Assembly (NCBI GenBank): GCA_964445775.1
Contig: CAYUMH010000007.1
Location: 1 to 64,000 of the forward strand
DNA: 64,000 bases
From: Terrimonas sp964445775
GTDB taxonomy: Bacteria; Bacteroidota; Bacteroidia; Chitinophagales; Chitinophagaceae
Direction: 5' to 3'
The notes under the pieces are model-generated. The model did not search any database. It saw nothing but the letters and a program-made list of their open reading frames with translations, and was not told where the DNA came from. The position numbers and the translations under genes are program-made. Every line of letters begins with the position of its first letter. Positions within the stretch are counted from its first letter, which is position 1. Below, piece by piece: positions 31,284 to 40,558 of the stretch.

Positions 31284-32906
31284 ATGTACATGGAAAGAAA
31301 AACTGATTTTTTGGTGATTGGCTCGGGTATTGCCGGCCTAACTTATGCACTGAAAGTGGCGCAATATTACCCCGGCAAACAGGTATTGGTAATTACAAAA
31401 GCAAATGCCGATGAAACCAATACCAAGTACGCACAAGGTGGTGTAGCCGTGGTAAACGACCTGGAGAATGATAGTTTTGAAAAACATATAGACGATACTT
31501 TAATTGCCGGTGATGGCCTTTGCAATAAAAAAGTAGTAGAGATCGTAGTGAAAGAAGGGCCGGACCGTGTACAGGAGTTGATAGACTGGGGAGCCCGGTT
31601 TGATAAAGAGAAAGACGGTGATTATAAACTTGGGAAAGAAGGCGGGCATTCCGAGTTCAGGATCATACACCATAAAGATATTACCGGCTGGGAAATGGAA
31701 CGGGCATTGCTGGAAGCGGTAGAGGCACAACCCAATATCGAAATTGTTAAACATTGTTTTGTTATTGATATTATTACCCAACACCACCTGGGTTACCTGG
31801 TAACCAAATCCACACCGGATATTACAGCTTACGGTGTGTATGTATTAAACCTGGTGACCAACCGTATCGAAAAAATATTATCGCACCATACTTTACTGGC
31901 AACGGGTGGTAACGGGCAGGCTTACCGCACTACCACCAACCCGGCTATTGCTACCGGTGATGGTGTTGCCATGGTTTACCGGGCCAAGGGAAAGATTGAG
32001 AACATGGAGTTTATCCAGTTTCACCCTACCGCCCTGTATGAAGCCGGATTACGTGGCCAGGCTTTTTTAATTACCGAAGCGGTACGTGGTGATGGCGGTA
32101 TTTTACGTAATAAGGATGGTGAGGCCTTTATGGAACGCTATGATGAACGGAAAGATCTTGCACCAAGGGATATTGTAGCCCGGGCTATTGACAGTGAAAT
32201 GAAACGCACCGGTACCGAACATGTATGGTTGGATTGCCGGCATTTTGATGTGGCCAAGTTTGTAGATCACTTCCCCAATATTTACGAAAAATGTAAAAGC
32301 CTCGGTATTGATATAGCCCACCAGATGATACCGGTGGCCCCCGCTGCACATTACAGTTGCGGTGGTATAAAAGTGGATGAATGGGGACATAGCTCCATAC
32401 AAAACCTTTCGGCCTGTGGCGAATGCAGCAGTACCGGTTTACATGGCGCCAACCGTTTAGCCAGTAACTCATTACTGGAGGCCATGGTATTTGCGCATCG
32501 TTGTTACCTGGATATTATCGGCCGTCCTGCGGTGGAAGAAACGGCAGTATGGCCAGGGGATGCCGTACCGGCCTGGGATGCCAAAGGGACCAGTGATCCA
32601 AAAGAAATGATCTTAATAACACAAAGCCTGAAAGAACTGCAACAGGTGATGAGCGATTATGTGGGTATTGTTCGGAATGATATACGTTTAAAACGTGCTA
32701 TGAAAAGACTGGACCTGTTGTGGGAAGAAACGGAACAGTTATACCAGAGTAGTTCCGTATCGCCCCAGTTATTAGAGCTGCGCAATTTAATTACCGTTGG
32801 TTACCTTATTGTAAAAGGCGCCGCATTCAGAAAAGAAAGCAGGGGCTTACATTTTAATACTGATTACCCTGAGAAAAACGAGCTGGTTCAGAACATTGTT
32901 TTATAG
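31284..32906 (+). CDS. nadB: L-aspartate oxidase
   Basis: NadB oxidises L-aspartate to iminoaspartate, the first step of de novo NAD synthesis, using FAD. The 540-residue protein shows the dinucleotide-binding motif VIGSGIAGLTYAL near residue 10, NTKYAQGGVAV, LATGGNGQAYRTTT, EFIQFHPTAL and HYSCGGIKVD, all hallmarks of the family. ATG at 31290 (MERKTD) is an equally good start. nadA and nadC are not in the window. Confidence 0.93.
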   Translation: MYMERKTDFLVIGSGIAGLTYALKVAQYYPGKQVLVITKANADETNTKYAQGGVAVVNDLENDSFEKHIDDTLIAGDGLCNKKVVEIVVKEGPDRVQELIDWGARFDKEKDGDYKLGKEGGHSEFRIIHHKDITGWEMERALLEAVEAQPNIEIVKHCFVIDIITQHHLGYLVTKSTPDITAYGVYVLNLVTNRIEKILSHHTLLATGGNGQAYRTTTNPAIATGDGVAMVYRAKGKIENMEFIQFHPTALYEAGLRGQAFLITEAVRGDGGILRNKDGEAFMERYDERKDLAPRDIVARAIDSEMKRTGTEHVWLDCRHFDVAKFVDHFPNIYEKCKSLGIDIAHQMIPVAPAAHYSCGGIKVDEWGHSSIQNLSACGECSSTGLHGANRLASNSLLEAMVFAHRCYLDIIGRPAVEETAVWPGDAVPAWDAKGTSDPKEMILITQSLKELQQVMSDYVGIVRNDIRLKRAMKRLDLLWEETEQLYQSSSVSPQLLELRNLITVGYLIVKGAAFRKESRGLHFNTDYPEKNELVQNIVL

Positions 32907-32933
32907 GTTTAATTATTTTAATTTTTAGCTTAG

Positions 32934-33815
32934 ATGTATTACATATATTATGGTTTATTCTGGTTAGTATCCATCTTGCCGTTACGGGTACTGTATATTA
33001 TTGCCGATGGTTTATTCCTGTTAGGTTATTATGTAATTGGCTACCGGAAAGAGGTGATTTTTAGAAACCTGAACATTGCTTTCCCTGAAAAAACGGATGC
33101 TGAAAAGAAACGTATAGCCAAACAGTTTTATAAAAACCTCATCGATTACTTTATTGAAACGATCAAACTCATTTCGGCATCGGACAAATTTATATTGCGC
33201 CATATGCAGGGGAACTGGGAAGTGGTAAATGCTGTTAAAAACACCGGTAAAAGCGTACAGGTACACTTAGGCCATAACTTTAACTGGGAATGGGCAAATG
33301 TTGGTGCTGCCAAAAACTTAGACTTTATGTTTTTAGGTGTGTACATGCCTATTAAAAATAAAGCGTTGGATAAACTATTCCGTAAGATCCGTTCCCGGTC
33401 AGGCACTATCCTATTAAGTGCACATGATATGAAAAGGGATTTTTTACCTTATCGTCACGAGCAGTACCTATTGGGACTGGTGGCAGATCAAAACCCATGG
33501 CCGGTTTCCAAAGCTATCTGGTTTAACTTTTTCGACCGTAAAACTCCTTTCACGCTTAGCCCGGCCAAAAATGCGATAGCCAATGATACTATTGTGTTTT
33601 TCGCCTTTATACATAAAATAAAACGCGGTTATTATAAAGTAGTTTTTGAGCTGGCAGAAGAAAATCCCAGCCAGACCAATGAAGTAGAGCTGACCCGCAA
33701 ATTTGCTCATTATATTGAAAAGGTGGTACGTCAATATCCCGATATGTGGTTATGGAGCCACCGCCGCTGGAAACATGATTTTAAAGAAGAGTATGCTGAT
33801 AAATACTTCGGTTAA
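32934..33815 (+). CDS. Lysophospholipid/lipid A acyltransferase family protein (LpxL/HtrB type)
   Basis: The 293-residue protein begins with a hydrophobic anchor (LFWLVSILPLRVLYIIADGLFL). It carries the acyltransferase motif HLGHNFNWEW near residue 105 (HxxxxE), the LLSAHDM region, and LVADQNPW with FFDRKTPF. This is the family that adds secondary acyl chains to lipid A at the cytoplasmic face of the inner membrane. It follows nadB by 27 bases and is probably cotranscribed. A bidirectional terminator follows. Confidence 0.85.
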   Translation: MYYIYYGLFWLVSILPLRVLYIIADGLFLLGYYVIGYRKEVIFRNLNIAFPEKTDAEKKRIAKQFYKNLIDYFIETIKLISASDKFILRHMQGNWEVVNAVKNTGKSVQVHLGHNFNWEWANVGAAKNLDFMFLGVYMPIKNKALDKLFRKIRSRSGTILLSAHDMKRDFLPYRHEQYLLGLVADQNPWPVSKAIWFNFFDRKTPFTLSPAKNAIANDTIVFFAFIHKIKRGYYKVVFELAEENPSQTNEVELTRKFAHYIEKVVRQYPDMWLWSHRRWKHDFKEEYADKYFG

Positions 33816-33820
33816 ATAGT

Positions 33821-33857
33821 ATTGAAAAGGGGTTGACAATGTCAACCCCTTTTCAAT
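33821..33857. terminator. Bidirectional terminator
   Basis: ATTGAAAAGGGGTTGAC and GTCAACCCCTTTTCAAT form a perfect long stem between two convergent genes. Confidence 0.8.
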
Positions 33858-33876
33858 ATGCAATATATTATTTCGT

Positions 33877-35283
33877 TTAGTTCAGCACACTGGCTTCTTT
33901 TACAATCTGTGCTTTAGGCTGATCTTTAATTACTCCCCAGCCTCCTACTACATTGCGCAGGTTATGCAGGCCCTGGCGTTTTAACAGGGAAGAAGCGATC
34001 ACACTTCTGTACCCACCGGCACAATGAACATACAGGTTATCCGTTTCGTTGATATTGGCAATTAAAGCCGTATCTTTTAAATCGGCCAGCGGAAGGTTTA
34101 CCGCATCTTTTAAATGCCCTTCTACAAACTCGTTAGGTTTTCTTACATCTACCACTACCAGGTTACTGTCAAAAGGTATATCCATCATTAGTTCGTCCGG
34201 CTCAATATCAATGATCATTTCAATGTTTTCACCGGCTGCAGACCATGCTTCAAAACCTCCTTTCAGGTAGCCTTTTACCTTATCAAAGCCTACACGTGCC
34301 AGGCGCACGATGGTTTCTTTTTCCTGGCCTGCTGCTGTTACCAGTATCATGTCCTGGTCAAACGGTAACAGGCTGCCTGCCCACTCGGCAAAACGGCCTT
34401 CCAGCCCGATAAAAATACTACCCGGTACAAAACCCTGGGTAAATACATTTGCACGGCGGGTATCTAAAATAATAGCCCCTTTCTGCGACAGGCTCTTAAA
34501 ATCATCAACTGACAGTTCCGTCATCCCCTGTTCAATAACCGCATCAATATTGGCATAGCCTTCTTTATTGATCTTTGCGTTTACAGGGAAATAATCGGGA
34601 GGTGGTGGTATACCATCCGTCACCACTTTTACAAACTCCTCTTTATCCTTTGCCTTTAAGGCATAGTTGCTTTGTTTTTCGGTGCCGATAGTACTGTAGG
34701 TATTCGGACCCAGGTTTTTACCACAGGCGCTGCCCGGCCCGTGTGCAGGATAAACAATAATATCATCCGCCAGGGGAACGATCTTATTTTGTAAACTGTC
34801 ATACATCATACCTGCCAGGTCGGAAGTAGTTACCGTACCTTGCTGTGCAAGATCAGGACGGCCAACATCACCAACAAAAAGCGTATCACCGGTAAAAATG
34901 CAATGATCCTTACCTGCTTCATCTTTTAATAAATAACAGGATGATTCCAGGGTATGCCCGGGAGTATGCAATACCTTGATCTGCAGTTTTCCCAGTTTAA
35001 ATACTTCATTATCCTTGGCCGCATGAAAAGTAAAGCCGGCTTCAGTATCAGGACCATATACAATATCGGCCCCTGTGGCTTTAGCCAGGTCAATATGCCC
35101 GCTGACAAAATCAGCATGAAAATGGGTTTCAAAAATATATTTGATCGTAGCCTTGCGCTCGTTTGCCAGCTGCAGGTACTCGTCAATATCACGCAAGGGG
35201 TCAATAATAGCTGCTTCGCCCTCACTTTCAATATAATAAGCTGCTTCGCTAAGGCAATTGGTATATAATTGTTTAATAAACAT
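33877..35283 (-). CDS. Persulfide dioxygenase/rhodanese fusion (CstB-like)
   Basis: The 468-residue protein has an N-terminal metallo-beta-lactamase domain with THFHADFVSGH and TGDTLFVGDVGRPDL (Fe site), a family that oxidises persulfides to sulfite. Two rhodanese domains follow. The first (about 255-345) has AAGQEKET where the catalytic Cys loop should be and is likely inactive. The second (about 370-460) has an intact CAGGYRS. I start at MFIKQLYT (35283). An ArsR-type regulator gene lies 286 bases upstream on the same strand, suggesting sulfide or persulfide control. Confidence 0.86.
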   Translation of the reverse strand: MFIKQLYTNCLSEAAYYIESEGEAAIIDPLRDIDEYLQLANERKATIKYIFETHFHADFVSGHIDLAKATGADIVYGPDTEAGFTFHAAKDNEVFKLGKLQIKVLHTPGHTLESSCYLLKDEAGKDHCIFTGDTLFVGDVGRPDLAQQGTVTTSDLAGMMYDSLQNKIVPLADDIIVYPAHGPGSACGKNLGPNTYSTIGTEKQSNYALKAKDKEEFVKVVTDGIPPPPDYFPVNAKINKEGYANIDAVIEQGMTELSVDDFKSLSQKGAIILDTRRANVFTQGFVPGSIFIGLEGRFAEWAGSLLPFDQDMILVTAAGQEKETIVRLARVGFDKVKGYLKGGFEAWSAAGENIEMIIDIEPDELMMDIPFDSNLVVVDVRKPNEFVEGHLKDAVNLPLADLKDTALIANINETDNLYVHCAGGYRSVIASSLLKRQGLHNLRNVVGGWGVIKDQPKAQIVKEASVLN

Positions 35284-35568
35284 AATGTTCAAAATTTATG
35301 TTATGCGTTTGTAACCGGCTACAAATATACAACAGGATTTCCCGTAAAACACGGTAAAACTAACTGTACCCCGATTATTGACCAGGGTACAGGCAGGTAT
35401 AGCACAAACATTTATACTTTCTGGTAATTTTTACTGTAACAACCTGTTATTCAGTCAAAAGAGAAAAGTATTTGCCTGTTCCGTTACGATGAGAGGAGTG
35501 CGAATAACAATATTGTTGTTACCGGTCATCCATCTGTTAAACCTCATTGCACGATTGTAACCGTAAAA

Positions 35569-35919
35569 CTACTTTAACAAAATTTCAATACATTGGTTTA
35601 ATTCATTCATACGTTCTTTATTAACCGCATAATGAATATACTTGCCATCACGGTTGGTAACGACAAAGCCGGCTTTACGTAAAACGGCCAGGTGCTGAGA
35701 AGCAACAGATTGTTCCAGTCTTAATTTAACGTAGATGTCGGTAACAGTAATGTTAGCCGTTTCGTCAATAAGTTTCAGGATTTGTTGACGGAGTTTGTGG
35801 TTGATGGCTCGGTAAATGAGGGCAGCTTTTTTAACGCTGAGCAAATCAACTTCAATAGGTGTTTTTTGGTCCCCGTTAGGGTTAAATGTTAGCAAATAGT
35901 TGCTCATGGTACTTTTCAT
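35569..35919 (-). CDS. ArsR/SmtB family transcriptional regulator
   Basis: This 116-residue winged-helix repressor has the recognition helix in EQSVASQHLAVLRKAGFVV, followed by the wing TNRDGKYIHYAVN. Metal- or persulfide-sensing Cys pairs of SmtB or SqrR/BigR are not visible; only one Cys lies near the C-terminus. It is located between a persulfide dioxygenase and tsaB and is a candidate regulator of the dioxygenase. MSNYLL (35907) is an alternative start. Confidence 0.85.
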   Translation of the reverse strand: MKSTMSNYLLTFNPNGDQKTPIEVDLLSVKKAALIYRAINHKLRQQILKLIDETANITVTDIYVKLRLEQSVASQHLAVLRKAGFVVTNRDGKYIHYAVNKERMNELNQCIEILLK

Positions 35920-35985
35920 TAAGTTTGATGGTCAAATAATTAGATTTTGTTTAAATTGATAGGATGGTTGGAAAAAAGATGGCCC

Positions 35986-36651
35986 CTACGTTCCGGACGT
36001 ACTGTAGTATTCTTTAACATAGTATGGCTCCGCGTATGCCAGTTCAGTAAATAACTCCATTTGATACATACGGTTGGCAAAGGCACAAATATCGGTAACT
36101 GTATAGTTATTTTCCAAAAAAACTGCATGAGGGTGTTTGATCACGGAACTCACCTTGGTATTGGAATTGCCGGCAAATACAACGTGATGCTGATCCAGTA
36201 TATCGGCAAAGCTATCTCCGGTAATGATCCTTGCTTCCGGTTCAATAATAGCTGCTCCCGCCTTATTATAAAGAGCCATAAATACTTCCATTCTCCGGGC
36301 ATCGATCATGGCACAAACCAGGTCGGTTGCCTGTGCTTGTGCTGCCTGCGCAATCAGTTCCAGGGTATTAATGGTGATCAGCGGGATCTGCAAGGCGTAA
36401 CATAACCCCTTGGCAGTAGCCAGGCCAATGCGTAAGCCGGTATAAGAACCCGGCCCCGCCACTACCGCTATGGCACTCAGGGATGCAGTGGTACAACCGT
36501 TTTCCTGTAACAGGTCCCGGATCGCCGTATGTATCCATGCAGCCTGGTCACGCATATCCTGGTTTTCTTTAACCGCGATCAATGCTTCACCGGAAGCCAG
36601 GCTCACAGAGGCTTTACCCAGGGCCGTATCTATATGTAATAGTAAACTCAT
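35986..36651 (-). CDS. tsaB: tRNA threonylcarbamoyladenosine biosynthesis protein TsaB
   Basis: TsaB partners TsaD/TsaE in making t6A37 on ANN-decoding tRNAs. The 221-residue protein has the N-terminal LLHIDTALGKASVSLASG and the ASKHA-type GPGSYTGLRIGLATAKGL near residue 65, standard for the family. It overlaps the 3' end of the upstream gene by 4 bases, so the two are translationally coupled. An essential housekeeping gene. Confidence 0.9.
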   Translation of the reverse strand: MSLLLHIDTALGKASVSLASGEALIAVKENQDMRDQAAWIHTAIRDLLQENGCTTASLSAIAVVAGPGSYTGLRIGLATAKGLCYALQIPLITINTLELIAQAAQAQATDLVCAMIDARRMEVFMALYNKAGAAIIEPEARIITGDSFADILDQHHVVFAGNSNTKVSSVIKHPHAVFLENNYTVTDICAFANRMYQMELFTELAYAEPYYVKEYYSTSGT

Positions 36652-37277
36652 GCGCTTATTTCTTGAACTAATAAAGGTGCAACGGTATAACGTTTTTGTT
36701 CCTGGCTCAGCGAGTTTAACAAACCCGCCAGTTCCTCCTTCCCAATCTTATCTGCCCACTCAAAGGGACCATAAGGATAATTTGTTCCCATTTTCATGGC
36801 CGTATCAATGGCTTCTTTTGTACTTAATTCTTCAGCAAGACTTAAATAAGCCTCATTAATAATAGTTGCCACAACACGGGCACTGATAAAGCCAATTACA
36901 TCAGCTGTAAACGATACTTTTTTATTAAACCGCTGAAACACCTGCTCCACCTGTGTTTGGAGTGAAACTGCTGCTGCTGCCTCCACTAAATTACGCTGTA
37001 AAAAACCGGGCCAGGAATTAATACGGGCAAAAGTACCGGGCAGTTGTTGTAAAGTGATCAATGGTGCATGAACAATTACCAAGCCTGCCTGCAAAGCATG
37101 CAATCGTTTGATTTCTTCTTCGCTGCCATTAAACAACAAATCGATCACTACCGCTGTATGGGGCTCTACTTCGCTTACAGCTGCAACAAACTGTACACCG
37201 GTTAATAGTTGTTCCCCGGTAACCTGTTGTAACAATTCCTGCTTTAATGCAGGGCTGGTAATGACTGTAATTTGCAT
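36648..37277 (-). CDS. 3-hydroxyacyl-CoA dehydrogenase C-terminal domain-like protein
   Basis: The 209-residue protein resembles the C-terminal dimerisation domain of 3-hydroxyacyl-CoA dehydrogenases: VIGFISARVVATIINEAYLSLAEEL and AMKMGTNYPYGPFEWADKIG. The N-terminal half lacks a clear nucleotide-binding GxGxxG. It may be a degenerate or regulatory paralog. It is coupled to tsaB by a 4-base overlap. Confidence 0.72.
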   Translation of the reverse strand: MQITVITSPALKQELLQQVTGEQLLTGVQFVAAVSEVEPHTAVVIDLLFNGSEEEIKRLHALQAGLVIVHAPLITLQQLPGTFARINSWPGFLQRNLVEAAAAVSLQTQVEQVFQRFNKKVSFTADVIGFISARVVATIINEAYLSLAEELSTKEAIDTAMKMGTNYPYGPFEWADKIGKEELAGLLNSLSQEQKRYTVAPLLVQEISA

Positions 37278-37338
37278 GCGTTATTTTTTGCAAAGAAAAT
37301 GCATAAAGGTATATTCGCCTGAAAGAAATTAACCAAAT

Positions 37339-37719
37339 ATGGCAAAACAGGTCATTAATACTCCCGACGCACCGGCTCCGATTGGTCCTTACAACCAGGC
37401 AATCCTGGTAAATGATACCTTGTATATTTCCGGTCAAATTTGCATTGATCCGATTGGCGGCAGCTTAAATAATACTGATTTACAGGCCGAAACACACCAA
37501 TGTATGAAAAACCTGAAAGCCATATTAACCGCTGCGGATATGGATTTTTCCAACGTGATCAAAAGCACCATTTTTATTACGGATATGCATCGTTTTGCGG
37601 AAATTAACGAGGTGTACGGCAGTTATTTTACCGGCGATTATCCTGCCCGCGAAACCGTACAGGTAGCAGCTTTACCCAAGTTTGTGAATGTAGAGATCAG
37701 TATGCTGGCTGTAAAATAA
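37339..37719 (+). CDS. ridA: RidA family deaminase
   Basis: The 126-residue RidA/YjgF protein has the signature GPYNQAILVNDTLYISGQ near the start and PARETVQVAALPK with Arg in the C-terminal part. RidA hydrolyses reactive 2-aminoacrylate-type enamines. It is divergently transcribed from the tsaB pair and stands alone. Confidence 0.92.
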   Translation: MAKQVINTPDAPAPIGPYNQAILVNDTLYISGQICIDPIGGSLNNTDLQAETHQCMKNLKAILTAADMDFSNVIKSTIFITDMHRFAEINEVYGSYFTGDYPARETVQVAALPKFVNVEISMLAVK

Positions 37720-37921
37720 AGCTTCTTTATATCCGGTTATTCCTGAGAAGGTTTGGCCTGGTATAATGGCTGACTATACCAGCTTTATGAAGCCGGCTTT
37801 TTATTGGTCATAATGAGATATTTCATACATGAACGGTAAATCAGTACGTCCATTGTATTTTACAGCATAAACAATGGATGTGTAGGTTTATCCTTTACTT
37901 TTCACTTTTATAATCCCGGCT

Positions 37922-39049
37922 TTGTCCTTTATACAACGCATATTACGTCGTATTTTATTAAACCCGGTAACCTGGGCCAGTAACCGTTTTTCATCGAAGC
38001 CGGATAAGGAAAGGATTTTTAAAGCGTTAAACACTTTACAGGAAGCCATTATCAGCGGCAATGATAAAAAAGGCCTGGTAATACCTTTTCGGCCCGAAAC
38101 CGACAGGTTCATTATTTTTTCCGATCAGCATAAGGGCGCCCGTAACGGCGCCGATGACTTTGCCCCGGCAGAAAAGAATTACCTGGACGCACTGGCCTAT
38201 TATAAAGCGGAGCAATATTTCTTTATTAACCTGGGTGATAGTGAGGAGCTTTGGGAAAACTCACTGGGGAAAGTAAAGAAATATAACGCGGCCACTTTTG
38301 CCGCCGAAAAAGAATTTATTACTGTTGAGCGGCATGTAAAAATATTCGGCAACCACGACCTGCTGTGGGCAAACGATCCGTTGGCCGGTTATTATTTAAA
38401 GAATATATTTGGCAGCAAAGTGCCGATACATGAGGGCGTTATACTCACAACTATTGTTAACGATACTCCCTTACAAATACTCTGTACCCATGGCCACCAG
38501 GGCGATCTGCAGAGTGATGGCAACTGGTTCAGTAAGTTTTTTGTTGCCCGTATCTGGGCGCCTTTACAAAGCTATCTCGATATTAACCCTAACTCCCCGG
38601 CCTTTTACGATGAAGTAAAAAGCCTGCATAACAGTATCATGTATCAATGGAGTGCCGAGCACAAAGACACCATGCTTATCACAGGTCATACACATCAACC
38701 CGTATTCGCATCCCTTACTCACCTGGAACGGCTGTATAAACAGCTACAATATGCACAAAAAAATAAGTTACAGGAGAAGGTAACGGAGCTCGAAGCCGAA
38801 ATAAAACGACGGGAAAGGGAGTATAAAACCCTGTCAGTAGATTACCTGACGATGAGGCCCGGTTATTTTAACACCGGCTGTTGTTGTTATAGTGATGGCG
38901 ATATTACCGGTATTGAGATCAGTGATGGCTGGTTAAGGCTGATAAAATGGAAGAAGGAAGATAACAGCACCCGGCGAATTGTTTTAGAAGAAATGTCGCT
39001 GACACAACTGGCCGAAGAGAATAAACAAACTTTGACCGAGACAAAATAA
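37922..39049 (+). CDS. Metallophosphoesterase (calcineurin-like)
   Basis: This 375-residue phosphoesterase has FSDQHKGA, INLGDSEELW, KIFGNHDLLW, CTHGHQGD and TGHTHQPVF, the full series of metal-binding motifs. No ATG precedes it in frame (a TAG stop lies 39 bases upstream), so TTG at 37922 is the likely start. The substrate is unknown. A coiled-coil-like stretch with EKVTELEAEIKRREREY lies near residue 285. Confidence 0.82.
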   Translation: MSFIQRILRRILLNPVTWASNRFSSKPDKERIFKALNTLQEAIISGNDKKGLVIPFRPETDRFIIFSDQHKGARNGADDFAPAEKNYLDALAYYKAEQYFFINLGDSEELWENSLGKVKKYNAATFAAEKEFITVERHVKIFGNHDLLWANDPLAGYYLKNIFGSKVPIHEGVILTTIVNDTPLQILCTHGHQGDLQSDGNWFSKFFVARIWAPLQSYLDINPNSPAFYDEVKSLHNSIMYQWSAEHKDTMLITGHTHQPVFASLTHLERLYKQLQYAQKNKLQEKVTELEAEIKRREREYKTLSVDYLTMRPGYFNTGCCCYSDGDITGIEISDGWLRLIKWKKEDNSTRRIVLEEMSLTQLAEENKQTLTETK

Positions 39050-39075
39050 AAAGGGAGCTTTAGCAGCTCCCCTTT
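39050..39075. terminator. Terminator between convergent genes
   Basis: AAAGGGAGCT and AGCTCCCCTTT pair between the metallophosphoesterase and YceI genes. Confidence 0.6.
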
Positions 39076-39096
39076 GTATATAGTTGCCGTATATAA

Positions 39097-39621
39097 CTAT
39101 GCTTGTTTTACAAATTGTAATTCAGCCTGGATCTTTACATCTTCGCTTACCAGTACACCACCTGTTTCCAGTGCAGCATTCCAGCTTAAACCAAAATCGT
39201 TCCGGTTGATCTTACCATTTAAAGAAAACCCTGCTTTTTCATTACCCCAGGGATCTTTGGCAGTACCGTCAAAACTTACATTTAAAGTAACGGTTTTAGT
39301 AATATCACGAATGGTTAACTCACCGGTGATCTTTTCATCGGCTGCGTTAAATGATTTGCTGGTAAAAGCAATAGTAGGGTATTTTTCTACATCAAAGAAA
39401 TCACCGCTTTTCAGGTGGGTATCTCTTTGCTCATTGTTAGTAGAGATAGCACTCAGATCGGCAGAAAAACTTACCGATGCTGCTGTAAAACTATCACCAT
39501 CACTTTCTACTTCGCCGCTGATAGCCGGTAAAGTACCGGTTACGTTGGTGATCATCAGGTGTTTAACCTTAAACTGTAATTCACTGTGCGTGGGATCTAA
39601 AACCCATTTTGTTGTTGCCAT
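39097..39621 (-). CDS. YceI family protein
   Basis: The 174-residue protein starts MATTKWVLDPTHSELQFKVKHLMI and ends ILVSEDVKIQAELQFV, the classical YceI lipocalin-like beta-barrel that binds isoprenoid-type lipids. It has no signal peptide in this form; an in-frame ATG 45 bases upstream adds no clear signal. The function is unresolved in most species. Confidence 0.88.
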   Translation of the reverse strand: MATTKWVLDPTHSELQFKVKHLMITNVTGTLPAISGEVESDGDSFTAASVSFSADLSAISTNNEQRDTHLKSGDFFDVEKYPTIAFTSKSFNAADEKITGELTIRDITKTVTLNVSFDGTAKDPWGNEKAGFSLNGKINRNDFGLSWNAALETGGVLVSEDVKIQAELQFVKQA

Positions 39622-39760
39622 AATATTATTTTTTGCTGTTTGTTTTTTGATGTTTTGATAATGCAAAAATAGTATGGCAAACAGGAGCCAGGCAATGACC
39701 TATCGCAAGAAATACAGTTGATATAGGTCAAGGAAAAAAACAGGAGTATAAAATGTTGTA

Positions 39761-40486
39761 TTATGGAAATAGTCCTTCGGCTATGGCAACGGTTTCGGGT
39801 TTACCTACATCTACCCATTTACCGCCGCTATGATCGAAGCCGGCAATTAAATGCCCTTTGGCTAAACCCAGGTAAGCATCCACCAGGGAAAACTTACCCT
39901 GCAACCGCAGGAAAGTAAAGAAATCGTAATTAAAAATACTGATGCCGCTGAATGCTTTATTATTACCCCCCATGGTAGGTATGGACATACGCTCTTCACC
40001 TGTTTGCAGGTTACGCCAGCCCGTTAAACGGTTGTAATCATCAAACACAAAACAACGGCTCGTCTTCCGGTCACTGACCGCCAGGCTGATCAATGATTGA
40101 TTTTGCCTGTGAAAGTTATAAAAAGCCGTAATATCCAGGTCTGTAAGTATGTCTACATTGATGGTCAAAAAACTTTCGCCCGGTTTAAACAAATGTTTTG
40201 CTTTTACTAAACCGCCACCAGTTTCCAGTACAAGGTCCTGCTCATCGCTGATAATAACCTCACTGCCCCAGCCCTTATTCTGCGTTAATGCATCAATGAT
40301 CTGTTGCGCAAAGTGATGCACATTGACCACCACCCTGTTTATACCAAACTGCTGTAAGTATTCAATATTGCGTTGTAACAAGGATTTACCATTCACAATC
40401 GCCAGCGCTTTAGGATGCTTGTCTGTCCAGGGTTTGAACCTGGTGCCTAATCCGGCGCAAAATATCATGGCTGTTTGTAGAGACAT
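39761..40486 (-). CDS. MurU-like nucleotidyltransferase (MurNAc-1-P uridylyltransferase)
   Basis: The 241-residue sugar nucleotidyltransferase has the signature CAGLGTRFKPWTDKHPKALA near residue 11 and LTINVDILTDLD with the metal Asp near residue 128. Located 72 bases downstream of an AmgK-like kinase on the same strand, it fits MurU of the anabolic cell-wall recycling route, which makes UDP-MurNAc directly. Mannose-1-P guanylyltransferase is the alternative. Confidence 0.82.
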   Translation of the reverse strand: MSLQTAMIFCAGLGTRFKPWTDKHPKALAIVNGKSLLQRNIEYLQQFGINRVVVNVHHFAQQIIDALTQNKGWGSEVIISDEQDLVLETGGGLVKAKHLFKPGESFLTINVDILTDLDITAFYNFHRQNQSLISLAVSDRKTSRCFVFDDYNRLTGWRNLQTGEERMSIPTMGGNNKAFSGISIFNYDFFTFLRLQGKFSLVDAYLGLAKGHLIAGFDHSGGKWVDVGKPETVAIAEGLFP

Positions 40487-40558
40487 GTTTTGAATGTAAG
40501 AATGATGAATTATGAATTATGAATTATCTGCTATGAACTATTAACTATGAACCATGAA

